A stretch of 64,000 nt of DNA, taken from the NCBI GenBank assembly GCA_025435555.1, contig JAIWWG010000124.1:1-64000 (forward strand), written 5' to 3'. Of the stretch, positions 22,401 to 35,700 are shown piece by piece. Every line of letters begins with the position of its first letter. Position 1 is the first letter of the stretch. The notes under the pieces were generated by a model that was not told the origin of the DNA, made no database searches, and saw only the letters and a list, made by a program, of their open reading frames with translations. The translations under genes were made by a program, and so were the position numbers. The stretch is from Chytriomyces cf. hyalinus JEL632 (lineage: Eukaryota > Chytridiomycota > Chytridiomycetes > Chytridiales > Chytriomycetaceae).

Positions 22401-25400
22401 CTGTTCTTTTTGAAAGCGCCACGAAGCTGCTTCAAGCTTTGCAGAATTTGTATCCCCACGGGGCTGGAAACGCGAAGAGTTGACAGCGTTGTGTTGCCGA
22501 TCGATCCTGTCCCGTAGACACCGCCAACTTTGACCGTGTACTCAATCAAAAACTCATTGATATCATCCGTCGTGAGAACATCTTCAATCTCATTGAATTT
22601 GATGACGTCAGTGAGCAGTGCATCGAACCCAAGCAGCTGCTGCTTTCGCGAGTAGCTAATGTAAATGCACTCATGCGCCAACTTCAAAACTACCGGTGTC
22701 ATGTCTCTTAACCCGCTGACCAAGTTGACGTCAAACTGAGTTATGACACTCCGTTCCGTGTTGATGGTGGACTTGGGCAGTTTGATTTCCGGAAGATTGA
22801 TGAAATACGCGAGCTCCCGTTCATTGGCGACAAAAAAGATGCGCTTGTTCATGGGAATGTCCATCGCCCTGTGTACGCCTTTTACGAATCGCGCAAAGGC
22901 TGAATGGCAGCGGTAGATGTACAGCGTTCCAAAGTTGTTGATGATTTCAGCAGGCATCATGCCAAAGAACCGGCGAAGCCAACCCACTTCGTACTCGTTC
23001 TCTGCGGTAGTCTGTGAAACGTCCATGACGAGATCGTACTTGGAAGTCATAAAGTCCGAAAGCACACTCAGCACATAGTACATGAGGAAGTCCATGTCAA
23101 TGACATGTTGTTTCACGCGCCGTGCAATGAAATATAAGACGCGATTGCCTTCTTTCGAAACTCCGCTTTCGTAAAACAGGGCTCTTCCTCGCATCAGCTC
23201 GACTGCTTTCTCGTACCCAGAACGGCTGCGAATACGGTTAAGAAATTCTTCGTATTCCTTGGGTGTTCCTTGAGAAATTGAGGCCGGGCGGAGAGTTTTA
23301 AGGTCCCTTGTACCCAGGATTTCCCGCAGTTTCGCAGTATCCGGAGCTGGCCCCAATTGAGTAAGGAGAATAGATAAATCCGTAAACTTGGCTTTGCGAT
23401 TGGCAATCTCCCGCGGGGACAGAATAAAGTTATGCTGGTTCCCTGTCAGGGAAATTTCAACCTTGTCCAAGTTCATCGTCAGCACCCGATGAAGACGCAG
23501 CAAATCATAGTCGGACACACTGTCTGTTTTTCTGGCTTCCATTTCAGAGCGAACAAGTTTGACCGTCGCCACATCAACCTCAGAAATATTTCTCAAGAAG
23601 CTGCGAACACGGCCAATATTTTCTTGAAGCAGCTCGTTCAGTTCAAACATGAAAAGCTCTTTTGAACCGAACAGAACGTTGTTGGCCAAGTTTTGAATCA
23701 CTTTTGTAGCCAGGACCAGACCACGCAGTAACTTCTTGTCCTGAATCGGAGGAACGATATCCAACACCCATGGCGCCACAATAATGGGACCAATGAAACG
23801 CAGGAACATGAATGCACCAACGGCATTCCCTTTGTGTTCTGGAAACTTTTGCCCAACGCGATCCGACAAAATGGAGCAAACAACTCGCAGTTCCGGAGGA
23901 AATTGGTCCGCTGATGCCAGCAAGTTATCGAGGATCCGGTTCACCAACGTCATGACATTCTTCTTGTTGTTTGCAGGGTTGTCACCCTCGACAAGTCTGT
24001 TGGGGTCGATTTCAAAGCTGAGGTTTGAGCGAGAATCGAGCAGCTGATCCAGGACAGGTTTCAAGGCACGAACGAGATACTCTTTTCCATACGTCTTAGA
24101 GTATACAGTTAAAAGACGCGTTGCGATTGAGTTTTGTCTGAAGAAGTTGGTTCCGTAGTCCGTTCGATCAACCTCAAACTGAATGGCTTTCGTGAGAAGG
24201 CGCAAGGTTTGGCCTTTGGACTCAAAAATGGAAGTCAGAATGCCAGCAACGTCCTCGACATCCGAAATGCCCCCCATCGCAAGAGCGATTTGCAGATCCT
24301 CACTCACGACGGCTTCAATCAGGCGTTCATATCTTTTTTGCGTCACGACCCCTTCTTCACCCAATCCATCAAATTGCTGTTTTCCTCCCGTCTCCAGCAG
24401 ATTTGTGAGCACGAGCATGAATGAAACACGGGTCTTGGAATCTTCGTGGTAACCCATTGAAAGCGAGTACTTGAGTCCAATGTCGATATTGGCAGCAAGA
24501 AGGTTTGAAAGAGCACGAATCGTCAGGTCCTTTAACGGGAAAATGTGCGCCAACGTTTCCTTTGCTGTGATGAGCTGTTCATTATATTCGCCATGCGCTT
24601 TCGACGGGTTCGCATCCAGACTCTTGCTTTCAAGCGCTTCCATAATACGGCACTTGTCCAACACTTTCAAAAAGAAGCTCAAGTAGTTGTGGAACAGCTG
24701 CCCCTTGTACTCGTTTGAGCTTTCAAAGACTTCATCCGCATCGTCTCCTTTAAACGTGGAGGCAAGAGAGGCCATCGTTTCTGTCGTCAGCTGGATTGGG
24801 AGACCATCTAGCACTGCCACGAGCGCACGCATACTTGCCAAGTCCAGATCGCGAGTCAACTTCATGTCCGCTCCACGGTTCCCTTCATCATTTGACGCAC
24901 TGCGAGTCTCTTCTGTCGAGTGAACCGAGATTTCCGCATTCCAACCCAGAATAAAGTCAAGCATCCGGTTCTTGAATCGAATTTCCTGGCGCAGGGCAAC
25001 AACATCCTTTTTGTTTACCACAAGTTCGACCAGCTGGCAGACCTTGGTGCGGATGCGCAAGAATGTAGGTTGCATCTGCCCACGCATCATTCCGAAACTG
25101 TTCAAGTACTGAACGAAAGAGAGGACCAGCGAACCAAAGTCGACACCGCCCGCAAGAGCCAAGAATTCGAATTGGCTGTTATAGTCGTCCGAGGAGCGCT
25201 CAAGGATGAGCTTCAGAACGGAAATGAAGGATTCGACGAAAAAGACGTTGCGCTCGTGGTTGTTGATTTCATCAGGCCCAAGAAATTTGGTCACATTAGA
25301 CTCACAGGTGGAGAACAGGATATCTGAAGTTGATCATTAATAATGAGAAAGGACGAACACGCAACCACTGCAAGATATTACCAAAGAGCCCGCTGTTCAG

Positions 25401-28400
25401 TTCGGTACCCAAGAAATTCTTCACATATTCACGGACAACATCGTTTTCGCAAACCATGAGCAGCTGAAGGTCGGAAATAAAGTCGCCGACATTCTTTTTG
25501 GCAAGGCCGAAAGCTGTTCGCGTTTCTGCCCCCATTTTGTTTGATGTTTCAACATTGACGTTTTCATCTGCCGCGATCGGAATGCGCTCCATGAAGTCAA
25601 TCTGCATTCACAGGACAGTGTAAGGGCAAAGACAAAGAAGAGAACATGCGACACACCTGAGCATTCAAGCGGCTTATTTCCACACTAGCTGCGTAACATA
25701 CACCACCCATTGCACACAAGAATCCTGTGTAATTCTGCCTCTCGCCTCGATCTTGGGTATAAGCAAGTAGCACGGCATTATCAACAACGCTTGGCGATCC
25801 CTTTGATCCTCCGGCTCCAGCAACAATCGTGGCTGAAAGCATGGGTTTGAAGAGTTCTTTCCACCGAATGAACACCTCCTCCCAAGCGCCCAGACTTCCC
25901 ATGGATGGCTTGTCCATTTTTCTCAGGACCTGCATGAAGAATCCGAGTCACGATTTCAGTTGGATACATTCATTCAAAATAGCATGAAATAAGCTTACAC
26001 TTCGAACGCGTCTCTGCATTGCGCGCGAACTTGCTATTAGCCCCACGCCTCCAATGAGAGTCCCCAGTTCTCTGTACATGTCAATGTTTTGAAGCACCGA
26101 CAGAGCTTGCTCGGAATGAAATTGGCTTCCGCGACGCCTTCCTTGGTAAATGGGATCGTCTTCCCCATTTTCCGCCTCGGCATCTTTAATATGAGCAGTG
26201 GTCACATCCATCTCTTCGACAAGGTAGCCGATACAGGCGATGGAGGTTGAGACAATCTATAAAAGTCACGTAAATACGACCCGAAATTTATGATTGCATC
26301 AAACTGACAAACCTCGTTTGAAGGAGAACACAGGAGCACGAGCAGACATTTTTCAACTTGAACCGTCGCCGTCGCACGTTCGCTCGAGTTGCAAGCAATG
26401 CTGCAAGTGTCTGAATGCTTCTTCAGAAACTCGGTGCGGACCTTCAACAAATCGCGCAAAAGTTCCAGCATTTCTTTCAAAATCGGTTCAGGCGTAATGA
26501 TATCAAATTTGGTTGTTTCATCACGAAACGAAAGAATTTGATTCGCAAGGCATCCAATCAGCGATGATGAAATGCTCCAGAAGAATGACAAGGATTCGTT
26601 CGTCGGGATGCTGGTGGGTGCTTGCCAAGATGGAGCTGATCCATCCCATACGCTGATAAAGTCTGTGGCAAAGACAGCGCGAAGGGTTTCTCCTGCTTTT
26701 GATCGAATGTGTGGATCTTCATCTTCCGTGTAGCTAACAATAGCGTGGAGAATGGTGCACATGTCTTCCAGCCCCAACACGTTCGATTCTTTCTGTAAAG
26801 TCAGGAATGGTTTAACCCTAATTTCATAAACTGCATGCGCTGGTCACACTCACAGCAACAACCAAAATCGGACTTTTTGCCCAGACTTTCAAAGTTCCGT
26901 GGATAAGATCAAAGTGTTCGGTCGTTAAGTCATTGATAGCCTGCACTTTGATTGCTTTCTCCTTTTTGGCATTGTGTCCAGCAAAAAGGCCAGCCTTTTT
27001 CACTTTGATTTCTGCCTCCACTCCCAACGCTGTCTGCGCATTTTTCAGCACTGATTGTTGAGCCTGCAGAGATGTCGTCAGCAATTCGAAGTCACATTAT
27101 ATGTAAACATTGTCAAACCATAAATAGAGCTCGCAATGGGCTGGCTAAACTTGCATTCACGCCGTAAAGGTCATCCTGCACGAAGTTTACGGAAGTCAGA
27201 CGCTTTGCGTTTTTCAAAGGAGTTAAAGTAGTCAGAAACCTCGGAAACAAGCTCGTAGCAAGCGCGAATCAGAATCACACGGTAGGCACCCGGAGAGCTA
27301 GGACTGAATAATCCCGAAATCAATGGCCTCAACGTTTGAAACGGATTCAGTTTCATGATTGCGGTGAGCGCCTCCGTCGAAACGCGGTAGTCAAGACTAA
27401 TGCCTTCAGCAATTTGAATTGTACCCTGACTTGCGGCAGGTCGAAGCTCCAATCTGGAGAACAGTTTGTCCTATTCAGAATCATTGGTTCAGATGACAAT
27501 TATTCTAATATCAATCCCAGAAAGCTTCGAACGACGGTGTACCTTCAATTCCAAATCAATTGGAGAAACCAGGGCTCGGTAATAGTCTCCCGCAGGTCCC
27601 CCGATTTTCGTCAGCACGGATGCGGCGCGCAGGACATCAATGAGACAAAGCACGGACACTTCGGCGTTCTTGGTTCGGACATTTTTGCGCATGCCTTCAA
27701 ACCAAACGTCTGACTTTTTCCCCAAGTCTGGGTTCACGCGATTTACTTGGCGTGGAAACGCAGCTTGCCTGGGGGCCCCAAGCACATTGACCATGACATT
27801 GTAGAATAAATCTGGACACATTGCCAACAGAATCGTCATTGTGGGCCAGAATAGAATTCGGCGACGTGAAGTTGTGTCGCAGAGACTGTACAGAGTCAAA
27901 AAGAAAGAATCCGGCGAGCCTGTAAAAGTTGAAAATATTGTTCAAAATGTTGCCCAACTTTTCCAAACAGCAGACATAAGAGTTTCACCTTCGACGCGTC
28001 GTTGCTCGCTGTGCAGCTCGATAAACTCCTCCGGGTGTGTATCGATCCAATTCCAAAATGCCTTTCGAGCACAGATGGATGTCAGATATTGAACCCTCTT
28101 GGCCAAGAATCTGAAGCACTGATTCAATTCTGGATGAAAATATGGCTTTTAGATGCAGTAATATTGAGGCGTAATATGCGGTTGCCAACCTGTGATCAGC
28201 GGTGTCAATCGCATTTGGTTGATGTTCAAAAACTCCATAAACCGGAGCTCCGCCAAATCTACCGCACTGCTGGACGCATCTTCCGACTGGGAGGCGTTGG
28301 TCAAGATATAAAGCTTCTGTCTCATTCGAGCCATGACTAGATTCCAGTTTGACCCAGACAGATAAAAGATAATCTTTCCCGCTTCCTTCTGCAACTCCAG

Positions 28401-29188
28401 ATAGATTTCGGGTCCAATGGGACAAATAAACATTGCCGGAGATGGCATGTAGTGGCCTGACTTCGCCTGAGTAAAGAAGGACCCAACTTTCGCAGAAGTG
28501 GGGCCTGTCTCCCGCTCATCGACAAAACCCAACGTACGCAAAAAGTCCGAATGAGTGATGCTTTCGATTGTGATTTCGCTTCCGTACGTGAGAAAGAGTG
28601 GTGTGACGTTGTTTAGAATGAAATTGGCCAAGTTCTCGTCGAGCGCGGGTGGATCGGTTAGAATGGACGATGAGTGGGACGAAGCGGACTTGTGCTGTGA
28701 GTTGGGGTGATCTAGATCATCACCAAATGGCTCTGGCGTATCAGGGGATGTCCGAGTCTCCCTGAACAGTTTCCAATAATAGGCCAGACAGCAGGCCATC
28801 AGCCTCAGAACAAACAACTGCGAGTGCAAGTGAAGGGCACCAGGTAGCGATTCAAATGCTTCCGGATTGTCCTCAAAGCGCTGGAGAAGAAAAAGGCAAT
28901 GTCAGTCACGATTCGAAGCTTTGGGATCATTGGGATCAAACACACCGCATACGAGAAGGAGTGGCTGTTGTATGGATCCGCCGTCACAGACACAGCCTTT
29001 AACACGCTCGTGAGGGCGCCCATCACGTCCCATAGGCGCCAGGGACACAGCTCGATGATTGCTCTGATGTTCTTGGCAAAGAAGGCATCTGACTCAAGCT
29101 GGCCAAGCGTAGCGCCTGAGTTGCACGGAAGCCGCTGCGAGATGGACTCGACGATGGAGCGTAGCACTTTGATGTCCGTTGGGAGCAT
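19404..29188 (-). CDS. Neurofibromin / IRA-type RasGAP, about 3,000 aa
   Basis: About 13 short introns split a frame from the ATG at 29188 to the stop at 19404; the largest exon is about 21911-25294. N-terminal two fifths: helical repeats. RasGAP domain: arginine-finger motif NFFRQNSIATR (about 24120-24160) and FLRFIGPIIVAPWV (about 23770-23815), equivalent to the neurofibromin FLRFINPAIVSP block. It is followed by a Sec14-PH module (VLYFIARRV...YDLVMDVSQ...FGTLYIYRCHSAFARFVKGVH, about 23180-22600), the combination specific to neurofibromin and Ira1/2. The C-terminal half is again helical and ends LVQLQNASVDDK. It turns off Ras by stimulating GTP hydrolysis. Exon borders other than those of the big exon were not all resolved. 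The 5' neighbour is BUB2, 66 bp away. Confidence 0.93.
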
Positions 29189-29253
29189 CTTTGTTCAAGA
29201 CTTGTGCGGTCCAAATTGGGTTCTTTGAATTTATTTATTTCCAATTTAAATGA

Positions 29254-31421
29254 TTATTCATCGTCGTTCAAAACGCTGTCGCAGACCATCGCATCTGTCA
29301 CAAACACACGCGTCAGTCAAAGCATACACAGCTGAACAACACTTGGAGCCTACCAAATACGTGGCGCACGAGCATGTCGTAAAGACTGTCTGGGATGCCC
29401 TCCAGCACTTTGATCGACATGCCGATCACTCGCTTCGCATCCAGCTTTGGGAATGTCCGAAGTATCTTCATGGGACTGTAGTTATATTGGGAGGGGGTGA
29501 GTCAGGTTGCTTGACCAGGAAACCTCAAGTCCGCACCTCGGACTTTTCAAAATCTCATTTCGCATTAAAACCAGCTGTCCCACGATACACAAAATGTTCA
29601 TGTGCACGCCATACGAGAGTAAAAAGTCCCACAGCTTCAACACTTCACCGAGCGGAGGTGTACAAGAGGAAAAGGTCATGACGGCTACCATTGCCACTGT
29701 TAATTCACGTACACAAGAAATGACACCTTTTTTTTTAGTTGGACTCACGTGGAAAAGCGTACATGACCGGATCCAGGTTCTTTGACTTTAGAAATACATG
29801 CAGCTGAGGGTCTGCAATCATCAGGCACTTGTCAAGCAACTGTGCAAAACGAGGTTGAGCAAATGTGGAGAGCCAGCAAAACGAAGTAATGCAGCGGCAA
29901 AATAAGTCAACAAGAAAGGGAACTGACCTTGATGCCGCAGTGAACACCCTCCAACGCCGGCTGCACATACAACGGGCACGTGTGATGAATAAATGTCGCA
30001 AATGTGTAAAACGCGTCCAGCTCAGGCATGACATACAAGAACGGTGCCGCCAAAACATTCATTCCTTGAACGTACGAAAACTGTAAGTTTACGAGCCTCG
30101 ATGTAGGATAATCTTTGACACGCGTGGTTTCAGTTTTCAGATTTCAGATTTCCGTGTTCAGTTTATAGAGATGTTAGTTTTCAAAGTAAGTCAGCGAAAC
30201 CAAACGTGCTCACACACCTTTTGCTCGCCATGCAAACGCATTCAACACTCGAATAATCATGCCCTCATCCACAACTTTCCCGAACGAAACATCGCCCATC
30301 TGGAACAGTTCCATCATCAGTTTTTGCACAATACAATCAAAATTGAAAAAACAAGTCTCAGTCACCAAAGTCCTGAAAGCGTCATTCTTGACTTTATCAA
30401 AAACAGAGCTCGGACCTTTCGCAACCAGGCCCAAATACTCGTCGGCACTTGTTTTATACACGCCCAACAGCAGCTTCCAAACACGGTGCCTCAGTCCCTG
30501 CGGCGATCCTCCAGCCGTAGAATTGGAGTTGGGTATTCCTTGCGTCAGGATCAAATGCCGTAATGTCCGCAGTGTCACACGCATACTCATTTCAGACGCG
30601 TTTTTCGATGCGAGAATGTGCTCGTAATGGTCCTGAAGGTCATGCTTCCCAACACCTTTTGTCGTGACGCCTGCCATGATTGATGTGATGGATTCGATCG
30701 TTTGGATGGATGAATTGGACATGGAATGCTGTATTTGTTGACCATTCGAATGATGATGAGTTGAAGAAGACAGCGCAGTGTTGGTCGCCCCGTGTGACGA
30801 TGGGCGGTATGATGACAGTCGGGAGTGACCGCCTGCTGGCGTTGCTTTTTCAGCTGCCGGCGGCACCATGGCCGCCTTTTTAGTTCCCTGGGAGGGTCCA
30901 GGATGTACTTGAGTTTTTGCAGAAGAAGGTTGCGAGGTGGGTTTGCGTGGTTGTGAGAACGAAGATGCGTTTGTATCTGTGTTTGTGTAGTTCGCTGGCG
31001 TTCGTCGAATTGCTGGAGATGTAGAAGGTACAGTTGAACCGGAAAAACTGAGGCGAGATGATGCCGACAATGATCTGGTTGCAGCAGGTGTGGGTGTTGG
31101 CTGTGTTGCGCCAGTTTTCTTTGCAGCTGTTGTTGGGATTGGAATCGTGGATGGGTTCACCGTGGACGTGGATGATCCGGGACGCGTTTTTGCAGATAGA
31201 ATAGGCTTTGTTGAAGAGTTCCAAGTGGGACGGGGGACTGTAGCCTGTACCTGGGATTGCGAGGATGCACTCCTGGACAGAGCATTAGTCAGTTTCACAT
31301 GAGTCCATTCCTGAGAGATGCACCTTAAAACAGCTGTTGGAATGCACGACCGCTTGTTAGATGAAGTCATTCCCGATGCCTCCAGTGCGGTTGCTTGAGG
31401 CGATGCCTCCAAGTCCGTCAT
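29254..31421 (-). CDS. BUB2: BUB2-type TBC GTPase-activating protein (mitotic exit/septation)
   Basis: Six exons (30216-31421, 29928-30080, 29749-29839, 29537-29696, 29354-29475, 29254-29294) join in frame to 590 residues. The N-terminal ~280 residues are a Ser/Thr/Pro-rich extension not found in yeast Bub2. The TBC domain follows with the Arg finger in VKNDAFRTL and the Gln finger in FSYVQGMNVLAAPFLYV, then CPLYVQPALEGVHCG, LLDKCLMIADPQL, KNLDPVMYAFP and LGEVLKLWDFLL, all in the Bub2/Cdc16 pattern. With Bfa1/Byr4 this GAP restrains the Tem1/Spg1 GTPase at spindle poles. An in-frame ATG at 31457 would add 12 residues. Confidence 0.9.
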
Positions 31422-31492
31422 AACAAAATGTGTGTTTGTTTTGGCAGAAGGTGACAAATACTTTTTTTATTTGAAAAAAACAATGGGAGATT

Positions 31493-32519
31493 TCAGAACC
31501 GCCTCATTCCACGCACCGCAAAGAACCAATACAGCACTCCAAACGCTGCACCTCCAACATGTGCTGCACTATCCACAACCCCTTGCTGCCCCGTCGTTGC
31601 CAAATACAAATCATACGCCACATACCCTCCAATCCCAACAATCGCCGGAACTTCGACAAAGAAAAACAGCCGGATCGGGGTAAATGGGTATGTAAGCGCA
31701 AACAGCATCAAAGACGCTGAAATTGCGCCGGATGCGCCATGAGAACTTGTATCCCTGAACGCGGGCGAGAACAGCGAGTATTGGTTCTTTTTCATTGCTG
31801 GCTCAATGTACCGCGAGTACATTAAATGGGCGACAGAAGACATTGCTCCGGCAGCGAGGTAAAACACAATGAATCGGGATGTACCAATAATGTGCAGGAC
31901 TGTGTTTGCAAAACTGTGAAAGACGAGCATGTTGAGACCAAAGTGCAGAACAGTGTTGTGTGAGAACATCGACGTGAGAGTTGTCCACCAGCGCCCGGCT
32001 TCCAGCGAGCTCCAACTGATATGCCAAAGAATCGTCAGTCAGGGCTGCCCTGCCCCCAAAAACCTCGTTAAAAAAGACGGGCACTCACTTTGAATAAAAG
32101 TTATCGTGCATGAACTTAGCCCATCGCGGGTCTCCATTTTTGCGCTCCATGATTGCGTATTGCCACAACAGAAATACCACTGTGTTTATGCCAATAATTG
32201 AGTAAATGATGGCAGTTGGATCCGGTTCGGATGAGGATCGCCTCCCATAGTTTTTCCATGATTGTAGAGTGCTGGCCCACCGAGAGCGAGGAACAGAAGG
32301 AGAGGCTGACTGAGCAAGGTGGAGAGAATGTTTGATTGTGGGGAAAGGTCCAAGTTGAAACGCCCCCTGCTGAAATAGTCTCCCAGTCACGGGTGCGAAC
32401 ACGGTCCGCGTCAGCGCAAGTGCTCTAGGTCCAAGTCCAAGCTGCTTCTGCGGCCATGCTATGGGGCTGACGGCGTGGGTAAAGCGGGTGGCAAGCGGGT
32501 TTGTTGTCCACCTCGACAT
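31493..32519 (-). CDS. Mitochondrial rhomboid protease (PCP1/PARL family)
   Basis: Two exons (32089-32519, 31493-32015; 73-nt intron) encode 317 residues. The first ~100 are basic and Ser-rich without acidic residues, as in a mitochondrial presequence. A first membrane segment (IIYSIIGINTVVFLLWQ) precedes the rhomboid core: WWTTLTSMFSHNTVLHFGLNM, the nucleophile in SHGASGAISAS, and the catalytic His in SAAHVGGAAFG. The extra N-terminal helix before the core fits the 1+6 mitochondrial type. Such proteases cleave inner-membrane proteins, e.g. yeast Mgm1 and Ccp1. The catalytic Ser and His are both present. Confidence 0.92.
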
Positions 32520-32779
32520 GTGATTTTATATACTTTTTTACTTTATCTGATGAGCCAATCGAAATGCAACGGTTAGATTCATGACCCCTGGTGGATGATT
32601 TATTCACACATCTACGCGGTTAAAAAGTATAACTTACGGACAGCACAAGTATGTAACATACGACTACAAACGGCGGAAATGGGTGGTGGTGCTAGATGAA
32701 AACAAGTGGAAGAAAAACAAAAGAAACAATTCCCAAAAGACAGCCGCTGCTGAATCAGCTTTCCCCATCGTCCCCGTGT

Positions 32780-35700
32780 TCATTGCTCGCCATGCCTCTT
32801 GGCACCCGCGAGTTTCCCACTTTCCATAAATCTGCTCACCCCTTCATCAAGCAATGCGCCACGAATTTTGGCGGCATATTCCTTCGCTCTTGATTTGTCC
32901 ATAAAAGGCACTGCACTGCCGGATTCATCTTGACTTGCAGTGGTCGACAACAGTTGCAGGCCATCAAGAAGATTCGGGGTTCCATTCGTACCAGCACCAG
33001 CGGCAGCGTTTGTATGGGGTGAATTATTTTCATTTCGAACTCCGGAAAATGCCTCTGCTGACGCGTGTTGGTTTAAGTTTCCGGAATGAACCAATTCGGT
33101 GACACTCGCTGGAAATTCAGGCATGCGCTCGCCAACGGCCAGTACAATATCCGCCAAAGCTGCAAGCTCACACGACCGTTCGTGAACGCCTTCCCCTGCG
33201 CTGGAGAATGAGTTCATCAGATGACTTGGATTTTGATGCATATGGGGTTGAAGGGATGATTCCCGAATGTTTGAGTGAACTTCATCCTCAGGTTGAGAGA
33301 CGACCAAGTGTCGGATATCGGCGATAACGACTGGGGCTGTTGCGGGCGCAGGGGCTGTTGCGGGCGCAGGGGCTGTTGCGGGCGCAGGGACTGCTGCGGG
33401 TGTATGGCTGCTTTCAACTGGCAAGTGCGAAGTAGGAGTCTTCTCGCCAAAATTCTGTCCATTCTCATTTGGTGGCTGGATTTCCGTTGCAATTTGTACA
33501 TGCTCGCTGGCCGTTTCTAAAGGCGGGATCTCACGGCTCGCATCTTCAGTGGCAACCTGGGCGGCTTCTTTCCACTCCACAGCAGGAGGCTGGGTAGCCG
33601 AGGAGTCGGCAGTGGCTGCAGTATGATCAGGTTCAACCTCTTTCAACTCAACCGTCACGTCTTTCACGCCCACATCCACAACTGACATTTCCACATCATC
33701 AACAGCAACACTCTCGTCTATAACAGCAGCATGAGGAGGGACAACCGGTGCAGCATTTTCAATGTCCAAAACCATTGCAGTCTCAGCAGGTTTTTGCTCC
33801 TCGACCGTGCTTTCCTTGATGGGCTCATCCATATCCACATCCATGCTATCCACTTGAGAATGTACATCATTAACAGGTTCTTGACTCTCGATTACCCCAG
33901 CAACCTCACTGTCGGGAGCCGCAGCTTGATCGACATGGCTGGTCTCATTCGCCGCATTCTCATTTGCAACCTTTTCGACGGCGAGAGTGGGTTCCACAGA
34001 TGGCACATACGCTGAGTCTAGCACAGATTCGATAGCAACGGTATCCGTGATGGTTTCTGAAGGCTCCATGGGGTCGGCAACAGACACAGAACCTAGAGCA
34101 GCAGCATCAGCAGTGGACGGCAAGGCATCCTCAAACACCACTTCATCTTCCGTTGCAGCAGCAAACGAGTCACCCTCATCATACGTGTCTGCAGCAGATA
34201 AAAAACTTTCTCGCCGCGCATCGTCCCCATCACCACCATCCATCGAATCGCGGTTTGAGGGCAACGCAGCAGAAGCAGGTCTACCACGCTTTTTGCGCCC
34301 TGCAACCCCCTTTTTCACGCCCACCGTCGCAAGAACATGTCCTTCAACATCAACACCGCCAGGCATAAAGTAAGGACCATACAAGAGGTCTTCTGACACG
34401 ACATCTCCTTGATACCTGTACTGCAGCACTTCTTCTCGGTTAAACGGTCCACTTTGATCGTCGCTCTCGGTGGCAGGGGGTAGAGCAGGGGCATCCTCAG
34501 GAACAGAAGTCAACAAAAATGCGCGGAATCCAACGTAAAAGCAATGCGGCAAACGCTCTTTATGCTTCCATCTGCAGCTCCGGCATTTTGGGAAATCATT
34601 GTATCGCTTCTTGTTCAGGCACTTGTCATCTTGAATGTGGAACAGGGTCCTTGGTGGAATGAGAATCTTGTTTACAGTTGGATCCGCAAGTGACGGGACA
34701 AACGGGAGATTTGGGGTCACCACCAGATCTGTAAAGTCTGAATTATGGTCCTCGAGAGCAAGTGATGGTGCGGTCGGAGATTCGCTGCATGCGCCGAGAG
34801 GGCTCATGCTTGAAGAGACACCAGACGCTAATGATACCGCCGAAGCTAGTTTAATAGATTTATAGAGCGCTGTTTTTCGAGACGCAGGAGTTGCAAGTTC
34901 TTCAGCGCCACTAAGGACGCCAGCCCCACTAGAACCGAAAGCTGGCATACTCTTATGGCGACGCAGCACGTTGCCTCCGCCGTTAGATTTGGACGGTTGA
35001 TAGATTTTCGCAGTCTCAGCCTCATCGCTTGAAGACTGCAGTTCAGACATCTTTGCTCGTTTTTTTGCATGGCTACCGCCCGCACCGCCACCAACAGCAG
35101 TCTTCTTTTGGCCAGCGCCATTCACAGCGTGAGCAGCATTCGCAAGACCTCCCGCAATAAAATACGGGCCGTAAATGAGATCGCCAGGTGGCAAATCAGC
35201 AATGACGCGAAAAGCATCCGCAGCGTCCAAGTCTTTTGCCCTGAACGGTTTTTTGGAGGACTGTACTGCCGAATGAATCGTTCCCGCACTCTCGGAGGCA
35301 CTGGCAGTTGATGCAGATTCTTGTTTGTCGTCAATCGAAACAAGTTTGCCAGCGTCATCAGCATCCGTCTTTATAGATTTGGCGGTATCTGCACCACCGG
35401 CGCCGGTTTCACCGTCCTCACTCTCTGCATCCACGACAGGATTTGCGGGCAAGCCTTTAGTTTCCGGAACTCGAACCAGAAACGCGCGAAATCCGACATA
35501 GAAACAGTGGGGAAGCCTTTCGCGATGCTTCCATATACAACTGCGACATTTAGGAAACTCCGAGTACCGTTTGCGATTCATGCATCGATCATCTTGAATG
35601 TGGTAATACGTGTTGGGCGGAACAACAAGACTGTTGACGTCCGGATTCAAGACGGAGGGAACAAAAGGCATAGGATCCGATGCAAGCAAGTCCGTGTAAG

